From Helianthus annuus (lineage: Eukaryota > Streptophyta > Magnoliopsida > Asterales > Asteraceae), in assembly GCF_002127325.2 (NCBI RefSeq), contig NC_035448.2:122927422-122991421 (forward strand): a stretch of 64,000 bases of DNA. Direction: 5' to 3'. A program made the position numbers and the translations under genes. Positions 1 through 11,970 of the stretch are shown here, piece by piece (the first letter of the stretch is position 1; the number at the start of each line of letters is the position of its first letter). The notes under the pieces were generated by a model that worked only from the letters and a program-made list of their open reading frames with translations, did not search any database and was not told the DNA's origin.

Positions 1-71
1 ATTGGTAAATCACGGTGTCGTGTAGCCTTCGAGCCTAATTTCGGGACGAAATTCCCTAAACAAGGGGAGGC
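1..71 (+). other. E1-family internal 3' tail with PPT
   Basis: This is the end of an E1-type internal region. It holds the hairpin sequence AATTTCGGGACGAAATT, then a purine tract ending in AAGGGGAGGC just before the LTR start. The same block recurs at about 5990-6042 before the second LTR. Its presence shows that the LTR at 72 is the 3' LTR of an element running off the left edge, so E1 is a tandem structure rather than one simple insertion. Confidence 0.85.
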
Positions 72-609
72 TGTAACACCCCGTGTTTTCAACTGTCAAA
101 GTCAAAGTCAAAGTCCAAGTCAACTTTGACTTTCTTTGACTGTAGGTAGTCGATTTTATGTTTTAGTTGTATTATGTGGAGTAAGTGTTGTAATCAGCAA
201 GAACCGAAGTAATCGAATGTGTTTTAACGCGAACCGATCTACGACTGTGAATGATAGGAAGTAACAATGCGATAAAGATAACCATTCAGTAATCAAACCG
301 ATCTAACAATCAATCAAACTCGAGACTCGAATTATGCGAATTGTGGTATTATTATATGTGTGTGTGTGCCTTATGTGTTACTTGTGCGTGCATACTTTAT
401 GTTTGGTGTGGTATTCAAGCAAATCAATCGAAAATCGAAAAGCAATCGAACTCAATCGAAACTGACATCGAAACGTGACTTATAGAAGATTGTATGTTAG
501 ATATAGTGGTTGGGATTAAAAGTAATTTGACTAGGAACTCTATCGTATCCGTATCATCGTCCATCAAAATCGAAACGTCGAAAATCGTCGCAAAATACTC
601 GAAGTGCGT

Positions 610-716
610 GGCGGATCGAACAGGAAGCATCCTGATCGAACAGGCCAGCCGATCGGCTAGCACCTTGCCAGCCGATCGAGCAGCCCACTCGATCGGAGCT
701 CCCAGCCGATCGGCTG
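610..716 (+). repeat. CCGATCG motif cluster A, E1 LTR 1
   Basis: About six GATCG-centred units lie in about 107 bp, mostly as GCCGATCGRNCAG or GCCGATCGGCTAGC, with irregular spacing. The cluster ends about 20 bp before the TATA box. GC and CpG content are much higher than in the surrounding sequence. Confidence 0.85.
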
Positions 717-738
717 CCACTTTCCTCTTTTGGAAGCC

Positions 739-747
739 TATAAATAG
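739..747 (+). promoter_or_regulatory. TATA box, E1 LTR 1
   Basis: TATAAATAG in the context CCTATAAATAGG lies about 670 bp into the LTR, a plausible U3 core promoter. LTR 2 keeps the same site at 6643-6651. Confidence 0.7.
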
Positions 748-1435
748 GGTTGTCATTGTCATACTTTCCACTTTTGGAAAGCTCTGACCGAACCAGCTAT
801 CTTCTTCACGTTTTCTCAGATTTCTCTCAATCCCGGTAAGTTTTCACTCTAATTCTTGTACGTTTTTTATCATTACTTGATTCTACACCTTTCTATCTTT
901 CAAAACTTGAATTCTAACCGTGAAATCACCAAGATCTAAGTGTTCTTGGGTGATGTCATCATGGTGTTCTTGAAGAACATCAAACTTTGGCATCATTCAA
1001 CCATGAATAGCTTAGATCTAACCGATTTCCACATAAACAAGTTAAGATCCATCATAGATCTAAACATTTTCATGATGTGAAGGATTGAAAGAAGGATTTC
1101 CAACTTTCTTTCAACTCTTTTACACTCAATGCCTTCAATCAATAGAAACGGAGCTTGAACCGGCTAACTAATCATTCAAATAGTTAAAAGGTTCAAGGTT
1201 CGGGTTCTATGAACAAGGTTCACCGATTTCGGGTTAAACTCTAAACCGACATTCCAAACCGTTCACCGGCCGGACTTGGGTGATTCCTGTTCGAGCCAAG
1301 GAAACAAGTAGGAACGGAGGTTATCATAGTTCAACACGTTGTCAAGCTACCTTGAAAGAATGACAAATAAACAAACAGCCAAGTGTTAGACGAAAGGCCA
1401 ACCAGGTCAGAAGTGCTGGCCGAATGGCTAGGCTG

Positions 1436-2018
1436 TTCGAACAGCCCAGCCGATCGGACACACCAGCCGATCGACCGGGCCAGCCGATCGGCTAGCACAT
1501 GGCGTCCCACCCTTCCAAAACTTTTGAAGTATAGTACTGACGAAGTAATGTTCGATCGAATGGGTCACTCGATTGGTAAACATTACTGTTCGGATCATGA
1601 GATACTATGCTTCAACACTTAATCGTTTTCACAACTCGTTCGTAGTAGGGAATGTCAGTCGATCGAACAGCCGATCGAACAGACTGTTCGATCGAGTGAC
1701 ATTCAGTCGGGGACCACTCCTGAAGTTTCTAGCCGATCGAGTAAGCTAGCCGATCGAGTGAGCTAGTCGATCGGGCGAACCGCTCGATCGACTGACTTGA
1801 AAGGTAGGAACACTTCAGTGTTCTCAAATGCTGCAACGAAAACTTCAAAAGTTCAAATCCCCAAACACAAACACACCAGAGGAAGAAACAATCCACTCGA
1901 ATGGTCCAGCCGATCGAGCCAACCGGCCGATCGAACAGGACTGTCCAAACAGATATACCAACCGATCGAACAGGCCGTCCGATCGAACCTGTCGTTCGAT
2001 CGACCCGCCCATTCGATC
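1436..2018 (+). repeat. CCGATCG motif cluster B, E1 LTR 1
   Basis: A long, interrupted array of CGATCG units, seen as CCGATCGAACAG, TTCGATCGA and GCTAGCCGATCGAGTGAGC. More than fifteen GATCG occurrences fall in under 600 bp. Units are neither tandem nor evenly spaced and occur in both readings because the core is palindromic. The cluster lies downstream of the TATA box, probably in transcribed R/U5. Confidence 0.82.
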
Positions 2019-3000
2019 CATCCATACTTGTTTACTTTTTCCACGTTACTTATCGTTATGCTATCGAACTATTCAGGCTTATCTTACTCTCAGCGCTCCC
2101 TTCAATCCACAATCAATCACTGTGAGTATACTCGATCCCTTTTTTCTTTTAGCACTTTTGGGTGTTACATACGTTACCTATCAAATCACAATCAAACACA
2201 AACTATTTAAACGCTGACCATTTGCATGTGCTACTTGGCTAAATGAATGCTGTTTATTATGTTTACACGTGGAATGCTATCTACCTGCCTTAGCAACATA
2301 GTACTATAGTTTGGACTCAGCACCCGTTCACACGGGGGTTGTTAAGGACAAATACTTGCATGGATTACGGTGGTAATCATGTATTGCGAACCGTCCCGGA
2401 TGGTCAACCCGCAGTCGTTGGTATCGATGGTCCCATGTCGATAATTAACATGCATCGTTTTCCTCTGTGTACGTGCCTGGTTATGCATAAACTATTCGAA
2501 CTCTATATGCTAATATTAAACTTGTGTGCTCACCTTTACATTTTATGTATTGACTTTATTTTAACGTATGTGACAGGTAATTAGGATGCTTATCTGCTAG
2601 GGAAGCGAGGCTAGAATAAAGCTCTAGAGGCCAATGAATAGTTGTAGGTAGTGGTCTACCTAGGGGTCTCTAGAAGCAAATAAACAATTGCCATGGAGCC
2701 GTTGGAGTTGTCCGATCCGGGGTCTATGGCATTAGCTGTCTGTAGATCTTGTCCGGATAAGTCTTAACGACTTCAAGCAGTACTTTTATTCTTTTGGTTT
2801 GTAATAATTAAATCTGAGTTGTTGGAACGGAATGTATTTGCCTAGTTGCTTTCTATGATAACTTGTTTATTTATTTGGGATACGGTGTGGGACGTATCAT
2901 TTAACTGAATTCGTAATAATAGTTGTTGTGGAAACTTTTGGACAATCTGCTTCGCTCAGTGCCGCGCCCCGATGATTCCGCCATCGGTTGGGGTGTGACA

Positions 3001-5953
3001 TATACGGTGAAACAGCGTCGAAAGGTCTCAAGCTCATGTCGTGTATTCAAGCCAGCAAGTATCTCCGCAAGGAATACCGAGCCTTCTTGGCCAACATTGT
3101 AGTAGCGGAGAAGGAAAAGAAAAAGAAAGCCGAAGTCAAGGATGTTCCAGTGGTCCGTGAGTTTCCTCAGGTGTTCCCTGACGATCTCCCCGGGCTACCG
3201 CCAAGTCGTGATATCGACTTTCATATTGACCTCATTCCTGGAGCTAACCCCGTTGCCAAAGCTCCTTATCGACTCGCTCCATCCGAAATGCTGGAACTCT
3301 CGAATCAACTCCAGGAATTGCTCGAAAAAGGCTTTATTCGCCCAAGCACCTCTCCTTGGGGCGCGCCAGTCCTTTTCGTCAAAAAGAAGGACGGGTCGTT
3401 CTGGATGTGCATCGATTATAGGGAATTGAATAAGTAACCATTTAGAACCGTTACCCTTTGCCCCGAATCGACGATTTATTTAATCAGCTGCAAGGTGCCA
3501 AGTGTTTCTCGAAGATCGATCTACGTTCAGGCTATCACCAATTGCGGATTCAAGAGGAAGACATCCCCAAAACCGCTTTTCGAACCCGTTATGGCCACTA
3601 TGAGTTCGTTGTTATGCCGTTTGGTTTAACTAACGCACCAGCGGTCTTTATGGATCTGATGAATCGCGTGTGTAAGCCTTTCTTAGACCGGTTCGTCATC
3701 GTGTTCATTGACGATGTCTTGATCTATTCCAAATTGAAAGCCGAACACGCGCAACATCTACGTTTGGTTCTCGAGTTACTTCAGGGGAACCAACTCTACG
3801 CCAAGTTCTCCAAGTGTGAATTCTGGTTAGAGGAGGTTCAGTTTCTAGGTCACATCGTGAATAGTCAGGGAATACACATCGATCCCACGAAGATTGAAGC
3901 CGTCAAAAGTTGGATTACGCCTAAGAACCCGTCTAAAGTTCGTTCTTTTCTCGGACTAGCGGGCTATTATCGACGATTTATTGAAGGATTCTCTAAGATC
4001 GTTGTGCCGCTAACCGCTCTTACTCATAAAGACAAGCCTTTTGTGTGGGGAACCGCACAAGAATCTGCCTTTCAAATCCTCAAGCATATGCTGTGCAACG
4101 CTCCGATTCTTACGCTGCCCGACGGAAGCAACGATTTCATTGTTTACTGTGATGCTTCCAACCTTGGTCTTGGTTGTGTCCTCATGCAGCGAGACAAGGT
4201 TATAGCTTACGCATCTCGACAGCTCAAGATCCACGAGAAGAACTACACAACCCATGACCTCGAGCTAGGCGCGGTTGTCTTTGCATTAAAGATTTGGCGA
4301 CACTATCTGTATGGCACTAAGTGTACAATCTACACTGATCACAGGAGTTTACAACATATCTTCAATCAAAGGGAACTTAATATGCATCAACGCCGATGGG
4401 TAGAACTCCTCAACGATTACGACTGTGAGATTCGTTATCACCCAGGCAGGGCGAATGTTCTTGCCGACGCGCTCAGCAGAAAGAGTTACGTGCTTAGTAT
4501 CCGAAACGTTCAAGCCCAGCATAACCTCGAAGCCCTTATTCGCGAAGCTCAACATGCTTGCTTTAACGAGCGTACGTTAAAGAGAGAGAGGATCTACCAC
4601 GACAGAGCTCAGTTAGTAAGCAAAGCTGATGGGATATTCTACTATCTGGACCGAATTTGGATCCCTAAACGGACCGATTTGCGAAAGATTATCATGAATG
4701 AAGCCCACAAATCCCGATACTCCATTCGTCCCGGTGCTGACAAGATGTACCAGGATCTTCGTTATAAGTACTGGTGGCCGGGCATGAAACGGGATATCGC
4801 TCTCTACGTTGGAAGTTGCTTAACTTACGCTAGAGTCAAGGCTGAACATCAAAGACCTACTGGCTTACTCGAACAACCGGCGACACCTATATGGAAGTGG
4901 GAGAGTATAGCTATGGATTTCATAACGAAACTCCCGCCCACGCCATCAGGTCACGACAGTATTTGGGTTATAGTTGATCGTCTAACAAAATCAGCCCACT
5001 TTTTGCCAATACGAGAAGACTACAAGGTGGAACGACTAGCCCAAATCTACACCGACGAGATCATTTGTAATCATGGTACGCCTCGCGACATTATCTCTGA
5101 CCGTGATGCTCGGTTTACTTCTCGGTTGTGGGAAACGTTTCAGGCGGCTCTTGGTACGTCGGTTAATCTGAGTACTGCATTCCATCCGCAAACCGACGGA
5201 CAGACTGAGAGAACGATCTGTACTCTTGAAGACATGCTCCGGGCGTGTGTCATAGATTTTAATGGTAGTTGAAACAAACACCTGCCGCTAGTCGAATTCT
5301 CGTATAATAACAGCTATCATGCCAGCATCCAAATGGCACCCTTCGAGGCTTTGTATGGAAAGAGATGTCGATCGCCTATTGTGTGGCATGAGATCGGTCA
5401 TTCGCAACTAACCGGTCCCGAGATTCTATAAGAAACGAATGACAAAATCCACCATATTCAAGACAACTTGGTAAAAGCTCGGAGTAGACAGAAAAGTTAC
5501 GCCGATAGAAGACGCAAGCCCCTTGAATTTGACGTTGGTGACTACGTACTCCTAAAGGTATCCCCTTGGAAGGGTGTAGTCAGATTCGGCAAGAAAGGGA
5601 AACTAGCGCCTCGATATGTTGGACCTTTTAAGATTCTGGAAAGGATCGGAAAAGTCGCCTACAGACTCGAACTACCAGAGGAACTCAGTAACGTCCACCC
5701 GACTTTCCATGTGTCTAACCTCCGAAAATGCCTTGCTGATCATGATCTAATCGTACCACTCGACGATCTTCAGGTCAACAAAACTTTACACTTCGTGGAA
5801 AAGCCTGTCGAAATCATGGATCGCAAAACCAAGCAACTCAGGCACTCACGCATCCCTATCGTGAAAGTCCGATGGGAAGGCAAGCGAGGCGCGAAGTTCA
5901 CTTGGGAACTCGAAAGCGACATGAAGGCCAAGAACCCGCAGTTGTTTAAATAG
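3001..5953 (+). pseudogene. E1 pol pseudogene (RT-RNase H-integrase-chromodomain)
   Basis: The remnant starts immediately after the LTR, inside the protease-RT linker, so the PBS, gag and protease are gone. RT is recognised by [12 protein letters not shown] and FIDDVLIYS (about 3707-3730), RNase H by [11 protein letters not shown] (about 4147), and integrase by [23 protein letters not shown] and [11 protein letters not shown]. The C-terminus resembles the short chromodomain-like tail of Tekay/Del elements. The frame is broken by a stop at 3435-3437 with a frameshift there, a second stop three codons on, and stops at 5270-5272 and 5429-5431. The integrase HHCC finger reads CLTY where E8 and E9 have CLTC, so one zinc ligand is lost. 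The copy is dead, and this element needed another element's proteins. Confidence 0.93.
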
Positions 5954-6042
5954 ATCTGAAGCATCAAATTGGTAAAATAACTCACGGTGATGTGCAGCTT
6001 CGAGCCTAATTTCGGGACGAAATTCCCTAAACAAGGGGAGGC
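5954..6042 (+). other. E1 3' untranslated region, hairpin and PPT
   Basis: After the pol stop comes a short spacer, the hairpin AATTTCGGGACGAAATT at 6009-6025 (7-bp stem, 3-nt loop), and a purine tract ending AAGGGGAGGC directly before TGTAACACCCC. This is the simple arrangement of hairpin, PPT and LTR. E8 and E9 carry a relic of it plus a second copy. Confidence 0.8.
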
Positions 6043-6514
6043 TGTAACACCCCGTGTTTTCGAATGTCAAAGTCAAAGTCAAAGTCCAAGTCAACTTTGA
6101 CTTCCTTGACTATTAATGGTCTTTTCTTATTTTATTTTATTTTTGTATTATGTGGAGTAAGTGTTGTCTAAATAAAGTGATCGAATGTTTAATCCATGCG
6201 ACCGAACTTGAGGCTCGAACTATGCGAAACTAGTGTGGTAATACTTACGTGTGTGTGTGCTTTATATGTTACTTGTGCATGTTTACTTTATGTTTTGTGT
6301 GGTATTCAATCGAATCAATCGAAACTCGAACCGAAACTCGAAAGGCAATCAAACTCAATCGAAACCGACATCGAAACGTGACGTAAAGATGATTGTATGT
6401 TAGATATATTAGTTGGGACTGAAAGTAACTTGACTAGGAACTCTATCGTATTCGTATCATCGTCTATCGAAACTGAAATATCGAAAAACCGTCGCGAAAC
6501 ATTCGAAAAGGATT

Positions 6515-6616
6515 GCTGATCGAACAGGAAGCATCCTGATCGAACAGGCCAGCCGATCAGCTAGCACTTTCCTGGCCGATCAAGCAGGCCATTCGATCGG
6601 AGATCCTGGCCGATCG
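6515..6616 (+). repeat. CCGATCG motif cluster A, E1 LTR 2
   Basis: This is the counterpart of 610-716. Several units have decayed (CCGATCAGC, GATCAAGC), but the array still ends just upstream of the TATA box at 6643. Confidence 0.75.
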
Positions 6617-7351
6617 GTTGACACTTTCCTCTTTGGGAGGCCTATAAATAGCCCTGTCATTATCACCCTTTCTATTTTTGGAAAGCTCTGACCGAACCAG
6701 CCTTGTTCTTCACCTTTTCTCAGATTTCTCTCAACTTCGGTAAGTTTTCACTCTAATTCTTGTACGTTTTTTGATCATTACATGATTCTACACCTTTCTA
6801 TCTTTCCAAACTTGATTTCTAACTGTGAAATCATCAAGATCTAAGTGTTCTTGGGTGATGTCATCATGGTGTTCTTGAAGAACATCATACTTTGGCCTCG
6901 TTCAACCGTGAATAGCTTAGATCTAACCGATTTCCACATAAACAAACTAAGATTTGTAAGGATCTTAACATTTTCATGGTAAAAAGGATTGAAAGAAGGA
7001 TTTTCAACTTTCTTTCAACTCTTTTACACTCAAACCTTAAAACCGATAGAACCGGAGCTCGAACCAACTAACTAATCGTTCTAATAGTCAAGAGGTTCAA
7101 GATTCGGATACTATCTACAAGGTTCACTGATTTCGGGTTAAACATCAAACTACCGTTCCGAACAGTTCACCGCCCGGACTTGGATGATTCCTGTCTGAAC
7201 CGATGAAGCAAGTAAGAACCCACATTCTACGGTTTAACTCGTTGTCAAAATACCTTAAAATCATGACAAATAATCAAACAGCCAAGTGTTAGACGAAAGG
7301 CCGACCAGGTCAGAAATGCTGGCCGAATGGCTAGGCTGTTCGCACGAACAG

Positions 7352-7896
7352 CCCAGCCGATCGAACATACCAGCCGATCGGCCGGGCCAGCCGATCGGCT
7401 AGCACATGGTCCCACATTTTTTTTTCAAATTTCATGAAGTATGCTATTGACGAAGTGATGTTCGATCGAATATGCTACTTGATTGGTAAACATTACTCTT
7501 CGGATCATGAGATACTATGCTTCAACACTTAATCGATTTTGCAACTCGTTCGTAGTAAGGGGTGCCAGCCGATCGAACAGGCCGTTCGATCGAGCGACAT
7601 TCAGCTGAGAACTACTTCTGAAGTTCCTAACCGATCGGCTAAGCCGGCCGATCGAACAGGTCGTCCGATCGATCGACCTGAAGGGTAAGAACACTTCAGT
7701 GTTCTCAAATACTACAACGAAAACTTCAAAAGTTCAAACCATCATACACAAACACATCAGAGGAAGAAACAATCCACTCGAATGGACCAGCCGATCGAGC
7801 CTACCGGCCGATCGAATAGGACTGTTCAAACGGACTCTCAAGCCGGTCGAACAGCCCGTTCGATCGAACCTTCTGTTCGATCGACCCGACTATTCG
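7352..7896 (+). repeat. CCGATCG motif cluster B, E1 LTR 2
   Basis: This is the counterpart of the mid-LTR array, with repeated CCGATCGAACAG and TTCGATCGA units. Unit number differs from LTR 1, so units have been lost or gained since the two LTRs separated. Confidence 0.75.
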
Positions 7897-8744
7897 ATCC
7901 ATTCACACTTGTTTGCTTTTCGCGTTACTCATCGTTATGCTATCAAACTATTCAGGCTAACCCTACCCTCAGCGCTCCCTTCAATCCATAACCAATCACT
8001 GTGAGTATACTCGAACCCTTTTTGCTTTAGCACTTTTGGGTGTTACATACGTTACTTATCAAAATCACAATCGAACACACTATTCAAACTATTTGAACGC
8101 TAACCGATTGCATGTATTACGTGACTAAATGTGTGCTTGTTATTATGTTTACACGTGGAATGCTGTCTACCTGCCTTAGCAACGTAGTACTATAGTTTGG
8201 ACTCAGCATCCGTTCACACGGGGGTTGTTAAGGACAATTACTTGCATGGTTTACGGTGGTAATCATGTATTGCAAACTGTCTCGGACAGTCAACCCGCAG
8301 TCATTGGTATCGATAGGTCCATGTCGATAATTAACATGCATCATTTCCCTCTGTGTACGTGCTGGTTATGCGTAAACTATTCGAACTCTATATGCTATTA
8401 TCAAACTTGTATGCTCACCTTTACATTATATGTATTGACTTTATTTTAACGTATGTGACAGGTGTTTAGGATGCTTACTTGCTTTTCCTGCTGTGAATTA
8501 GAGGCTAGGAAAGTGTCTAGAAACCAAGACAATTTATAATTATGTTTAATCTGAATCTGAGTTGTCGGAACAGGATTTAATTGTTTGAATGTTATCTGTA
8601 ATAACTTGTTATTTATTCGGGATACGGTATGGGACGTATCATTTTAAACTGAATTTGTATTAATAGTTGTTGTGGAAACTTCTGGACAATCTGTTTCGCT
8701 CAGTGCCGCGCCCCGATGATTCCGCCATCGATTGGGGTGTGACA

Positions 8745-8960
8745 TGTAGGCACCTTTATTTCCTTACCGAAAGCTAGGGTTACGAGCACCTTGTTGTCGT
8801 TGTGACTGCTGACCCCAATGTCGTTGCTCGAAACATACCCTACGATTCTTCACCATCATAGTCCATCTTTTCACATCCTTAGCCGCGTTCTAAAGCGTTA
8901 CTCACTGTGCTGGCAGTTACGTATACCACACTAAGGTCAATGATTAACACTTATGCCTCG
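8745..8960 (-). pseudogene. E2 gag C-terminal remnant
   Basis: On the minus strand this reads as a basic, glutamine-rich stretch (EQRHWGQQSQRQQG is visible) like the region before the zinc knuckles in related gag proteins. Stops interrupt it upstream. It ends abruptly at the E1 LTR edge, consistent with E1 having inserted in E2 gag; the rest of E2 would lie left of the window. The assignment is weak in detail but fits the intact E2 leader and LTR to its right. Confidence 0.45.
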
Positions 8961-9827
8961 ATTGGTTCGTAGGTGTTGACTCCCATGAGTCGCCGACGAG
9001 GGTTAAGGATTCGATTGAAGCCAATTCACTGGTGCTCGTTGCCGGTAATCAGGGTCGTCAAAGTACTGAGGTCGGTAATGTGCTACGCTCATCCTGCTGT
9101 CCGTCGTTGTTGTAAGTGGTTCGAGTAATTCACGGTCTGTTACGAGAGTGTTGCAGAAGTGATCACACTTCGGGATCGGAGACGTCAATACATGAGTTTC
9201 AGCAAACGAGGAGGAGTAAAAAAGGTATCGATCAATCATTCGACGCTGGGACATCCGACTCAGGGACGTTCGTATAAGCACCTAACGTTCTACACGGTTC
9301 GTTAGGTGTTCAGGTAACACTCGACAGCATCGAGTTTCGAAAGAATCCAACGATAAATGAGTAGTTCACGTTTGAGTTTGAGTAGGGGACAATTACTGCT
9401 ATGGCCCCTATAGGTTCGTTTGTTTCACATTGATCAAATAGCGAGACGGAACCCCCTTTTCACTTGTTAAGCATCACTGGGACTCGCATGCACCCCACAT
9501 TCTTATTATGTGTGCACCCATAATAATATTGTGATTTTCATGCTCATCTCAGCTCCTCTTAACTCATGTCAAATGGTTCCTCAAACTCAAGTAGCAAACA
9601 AAGGGTATTACGAAGCGTAGGTCATGAAGATTTAGGGATTTGCCACCCTATCAGTCACATAACACGTGTAAGTGTACATGAATTCATATCGTTGTGCTAA
9701 ACGTGCAATCACATGCAATATGGTATGTAGGTGTTCACTAGTTATGTAGTACAACGAGTATAAGAGAGACGAACCTTGCAGTCTGGAGCTGAGTGTCATG
9801 GTCGTATTCACGTCTTTAGAACTGTTT
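8961..9827 (-). other. E2 5' leader and degenerate gag N-terminus
   Basis: There is no convincing ORF. The stretch is colinear with the E9 leader (57633-58130), sharing the hairpin block at 9503-9526 and the text around GGGGTGCATGC and GTCCCAGTGA. The minus-strand ORF at 9003-9281 has no recognisable domain and lies where gag N-terminal sequence would be expected; I treat it as decayed gag. Confidence 0.5.
9503..9526 (-). other. Leader hairpin with GTGCAC loop, E2
   Basis: TTATTATG and CATAATAA form a perfect 8-bp stem around a loop that contains the self-complementary hexamer GTGCAC (9512-9517). The E9 leader has the homologous hairpin at 57948-57977. A palindromic loop on a leader stem resembles retroviral dimer-initiation hairpins; that role is inference. 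Confidence 0.55.
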
Positions 9828-9893
9828 GGTTATAGTCTGGTTTTACCAAAAACGTTTTTCCCCTTTTTGAATAAAACCAAGTTCACTATAACC
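9828..9893 (-). other. Conserved hairpin next to the PBS, E2
   Basis: GGTTATAGT pairs with ACTATAACC and an inner GGTTTTA pairs with TAAAACC, with an A/T-rich loop containing AACGTTTTT. The same two-stage stem lies just downstream of the PBS in E8 and E9. Confidence 0.65.
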
Positions 9894-9896
9894 AAT

Positions 9897-9909
9897 GGCT
9901 CTGATATCA
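9897..9909 (-). other. PBS, initiator tRNA-Met type, E2 (one mismatch)
   Basis: On the minus strand it reads TGATATCAGAGCC, one base from the canonical TGGTATCAGAGCC seen in E7, E8 and E9. It lies three bases from the LTR, which fixes the element's orientation. Confidence 0.75.
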
Positions 9910-11243
9910 ATCTGTCACACCCCCAAAATCCACCTGCAGAGCACCACCACTTGGAGGCGTGACTGACCAGGATCTTAGCCACTAATCACATTGAACTCAT
10001 GCGTATATTTCGATAAAACTTTCATTCAATAACAATAAGTGTTACACGTTACAATATTTCACAATTTACAGCGGAAGCATACTCAATTCGTTAAGTGTTT
10101 ATAAACTACATATAAAAGCTCTTAGTCTTGTGTTGTGTTTCCATGTAACTCGACCCATGACCACTCCAGCTTCCCAGACAGCAAGTTCCCAATGTTATGC
10201 ACCTAAAGGCCTGCAAGGCATGTAACAACGAGTCAACAACAAAGTTGAGCGAGTTCACAGTTGGGTGTTCGTTTTAAGTTGCTTACGAAAACATAGTTTG
10301 TCTTTAGTTGGCTTACTTGCCATGGGGTTTACCCCCATAGTTGAAAATATGATTAACCTGTTTACCCTGTTTCCCAAACATATCCATAGATGGTGGGGGC
10401 ATCCCATGTGAATTACCAGTTTACTCTGTTTCCCAAACACATCCATAGTTAGTGGGGGCTTCCCATGTTGTATATTACTAGACTAGTTGTATCTATAGGT
10501 GTCCTTCCCAATCCAAGGACAGTGATAAGTATGAGATTACGTAGGTTTTACGTAAGTGCCCTTCCCAATCCGAGGACGGTGGTACGTAGTCTAGTAGTGG
10601 TATATGTACAAGTTCTGTCGTATTTATTCAATCCCATTCCCAACCCACCGGGAATCCCATGCCTTAGAAGTGTGAACTCACCTCGATTTGCTCGATATGA
10701 GTAACTACTTGTTTACAATAAATCAGTCAAAGCCTAATGTAATCATACGTACATAATCAGTTTGTTTACACAGAATTACGTATAAATACAGACCATAGTG
10801 GTCATTCAATGAGTGATCACCAGGTAGCACATAATAGTTACACCACCTGTTCTATTTCCCAGTTTACATGTAATAACAGTCAAGTATGCTAATCAACACA
10901 ATTCATGTTCCCTCATGCATATTTTCAACAGTCAACATTCAGCACATAAGTGTACATCATTACAGTTGCACAAAACTACCTTCTGTTGTATTCATCTAAT
11001 TTAGCAAACAGTCTTATCATGTAACCATGCTCAAGTTTCAATCATTCACACTATCATTAGAACAATCAGCAGTTACCAATATGAATCCTAACACGTCAAG
11101 TGGGTACCATTTAACCATTATCGATTTGCATAAACTTGTGCACTAAAATATTCTTTACTAATACCACACCTTCATAACACAATCACACACACTTGCCAAC
11201 AACATAATCAGGAGAGACAAACATTTACCCACGCAACTATGAG

Positions 11244-11372
11244 TGACGAAACATGGGTTTCGTCGTGAATGTCATTGACAAAACATAAGTTTCGTCGTGA
11301 ACTATATGTGTTTCATCGAGACCAAGCAGCGACGAATCTCTAGAGTTTCGTCAAGGCCAGACAGTGACGAAC
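11244..11372 (-). repeat. TTTCGTC/GACGAAAC motif cluster B, E2 LTR
   Basis: Around eight copies of GACGAA or TTTCGTC (some TTTCATC) occur in about 130 bp, often paired as short inverted repeats. The cluster lies about 1.0-1.1 kb from the LTR start on the element strand. Confidence 0.75.
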
Positions 11373-11894
11373 CTGTCCTGACATCAGTTACAGTTTTGAG
11401 TTTTTCCCAGAACCCTAGTCCCCTAACAGTTTTGGCATAATCCAACAATCAATCATCAAGCTTCCGATTAACAGTAACGTGCAAGTTAAAACATTAACAA
11501 TACACATATTCGTAACAATTATCCGATTATTACTTGCTTAATATTCAAACAGAACAGTGGCTATTTAAGACACGCAAACCCTAATCATTCTAATTTTTCA
11601 TGTGTTAACTAACAGGCTGCTATCAATGATCTTTCTCACCAACAAACTATGTATTGGCCACAAGATTCTAACTACAATATCACATAGTTTCGTATATGAT
11701 CATAACAGTTGATGGGATTTAATATGCAGAAGATTATACTGACCTAGAGATGGCGATCACGACAGGGGGGGGTCTTCTACTGCCGCACGTATACAGGGGA
11801 GAGGGGTAGGGTTTTTCAAGTTGTGATTCACGTACAAGATAATGTAAGTATGGTTGGGCTTACTCGGGCCGAAGGCCCATCTCGACAATCTTCC

Positions 11895-11970
11895 TCCGAC
11901 GAAACTGACGGATGGCGAAACATCCATGTTTCATCGAGTGGGCCTAGTGGTGAAACACTCATGTTTTGTC
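11895..11970 (-). repeat. TTTCGTC motif cluster A, E2 LTR
   Basis: Several copies of the same motif (CCGACGAAACTGACGG, GGCGAAACATCC, TTTCATCGAG, TTTTGTC) lie about 400-470 bp from the LTR start, next to GGCCCA/TGGGCC words. Confidence 0.7.

Larger units (their letters stand above)
72..3000 (+). repeat. E1 LTR, first copy (Ty3/gypsy)
   Basis: The LTR begins TGTAACACCCCG and ends GGGGTGTGACA, giving TG...CA termini and about 2.9 kb. The second copy at 6043-8744 aligns along its length with many substitutions and indels (2929 against 2702 bp), so this pair is old. It carries a TATA box near 739, a CCGATCG cluster upstream of the TATA box and another mid-LTR. Short ORFs inside it are translations of the motif repeats and are not genes. 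LTRs this long fit the Tekay/Del chromoviruses. Confidence 0.92.
6043..8744 (+). repeat. E1 LTR, second copy
   Basis: It begins TGTAACACCCCG, ends GGGGTGTGACA and is homologous to 72-3000. It is about 230 bp shorter, mainly from indels near both ends. A TATA box lies at 6643-6651, directly after a CCGATCG cluster. The right edge abuts the E2 gag remnant, so the outer TSD should start TGTAG (8745-8749); its partner lies outside the window. Confidence 0.92.

Noticed and set aside
494..2217. Several 60-137-residue ORFs on both strands with repeated DR-x-SI or ADRT-like peptides
   Set aside because: They are translations of the CCGATCG repeats inside the E1 LTR; all frames stay open because the motif lacks stops. 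No start context or domain.
2339..2584. 81-residue ORF near the E1 LTR end and its counterpart at 8225-8449
   Set aside because: Conserved only because the LTRs are homologous; no domain, different C-termini, within U5.
6009..6042. AATTTCGGGACGAAATT stem-loop considered as a terminator
   Set aside because: Followed by a purine tract at an LTR edge in a plant element; fits a 3' cis-signal, not a bacterial terminator.
9003..9281. 92-residue minus-strand ORF considered as a new gene in E2
   Set aside because: Lies in the leader/gag region of a decayed element, no domain, no conservation visible with E9 at protein level.
10465..10704. 79-residue ORF with repeated LPNPRTV
   Set aside because: Arises from a repeated segment of the E2 LTR on the opposite strand.
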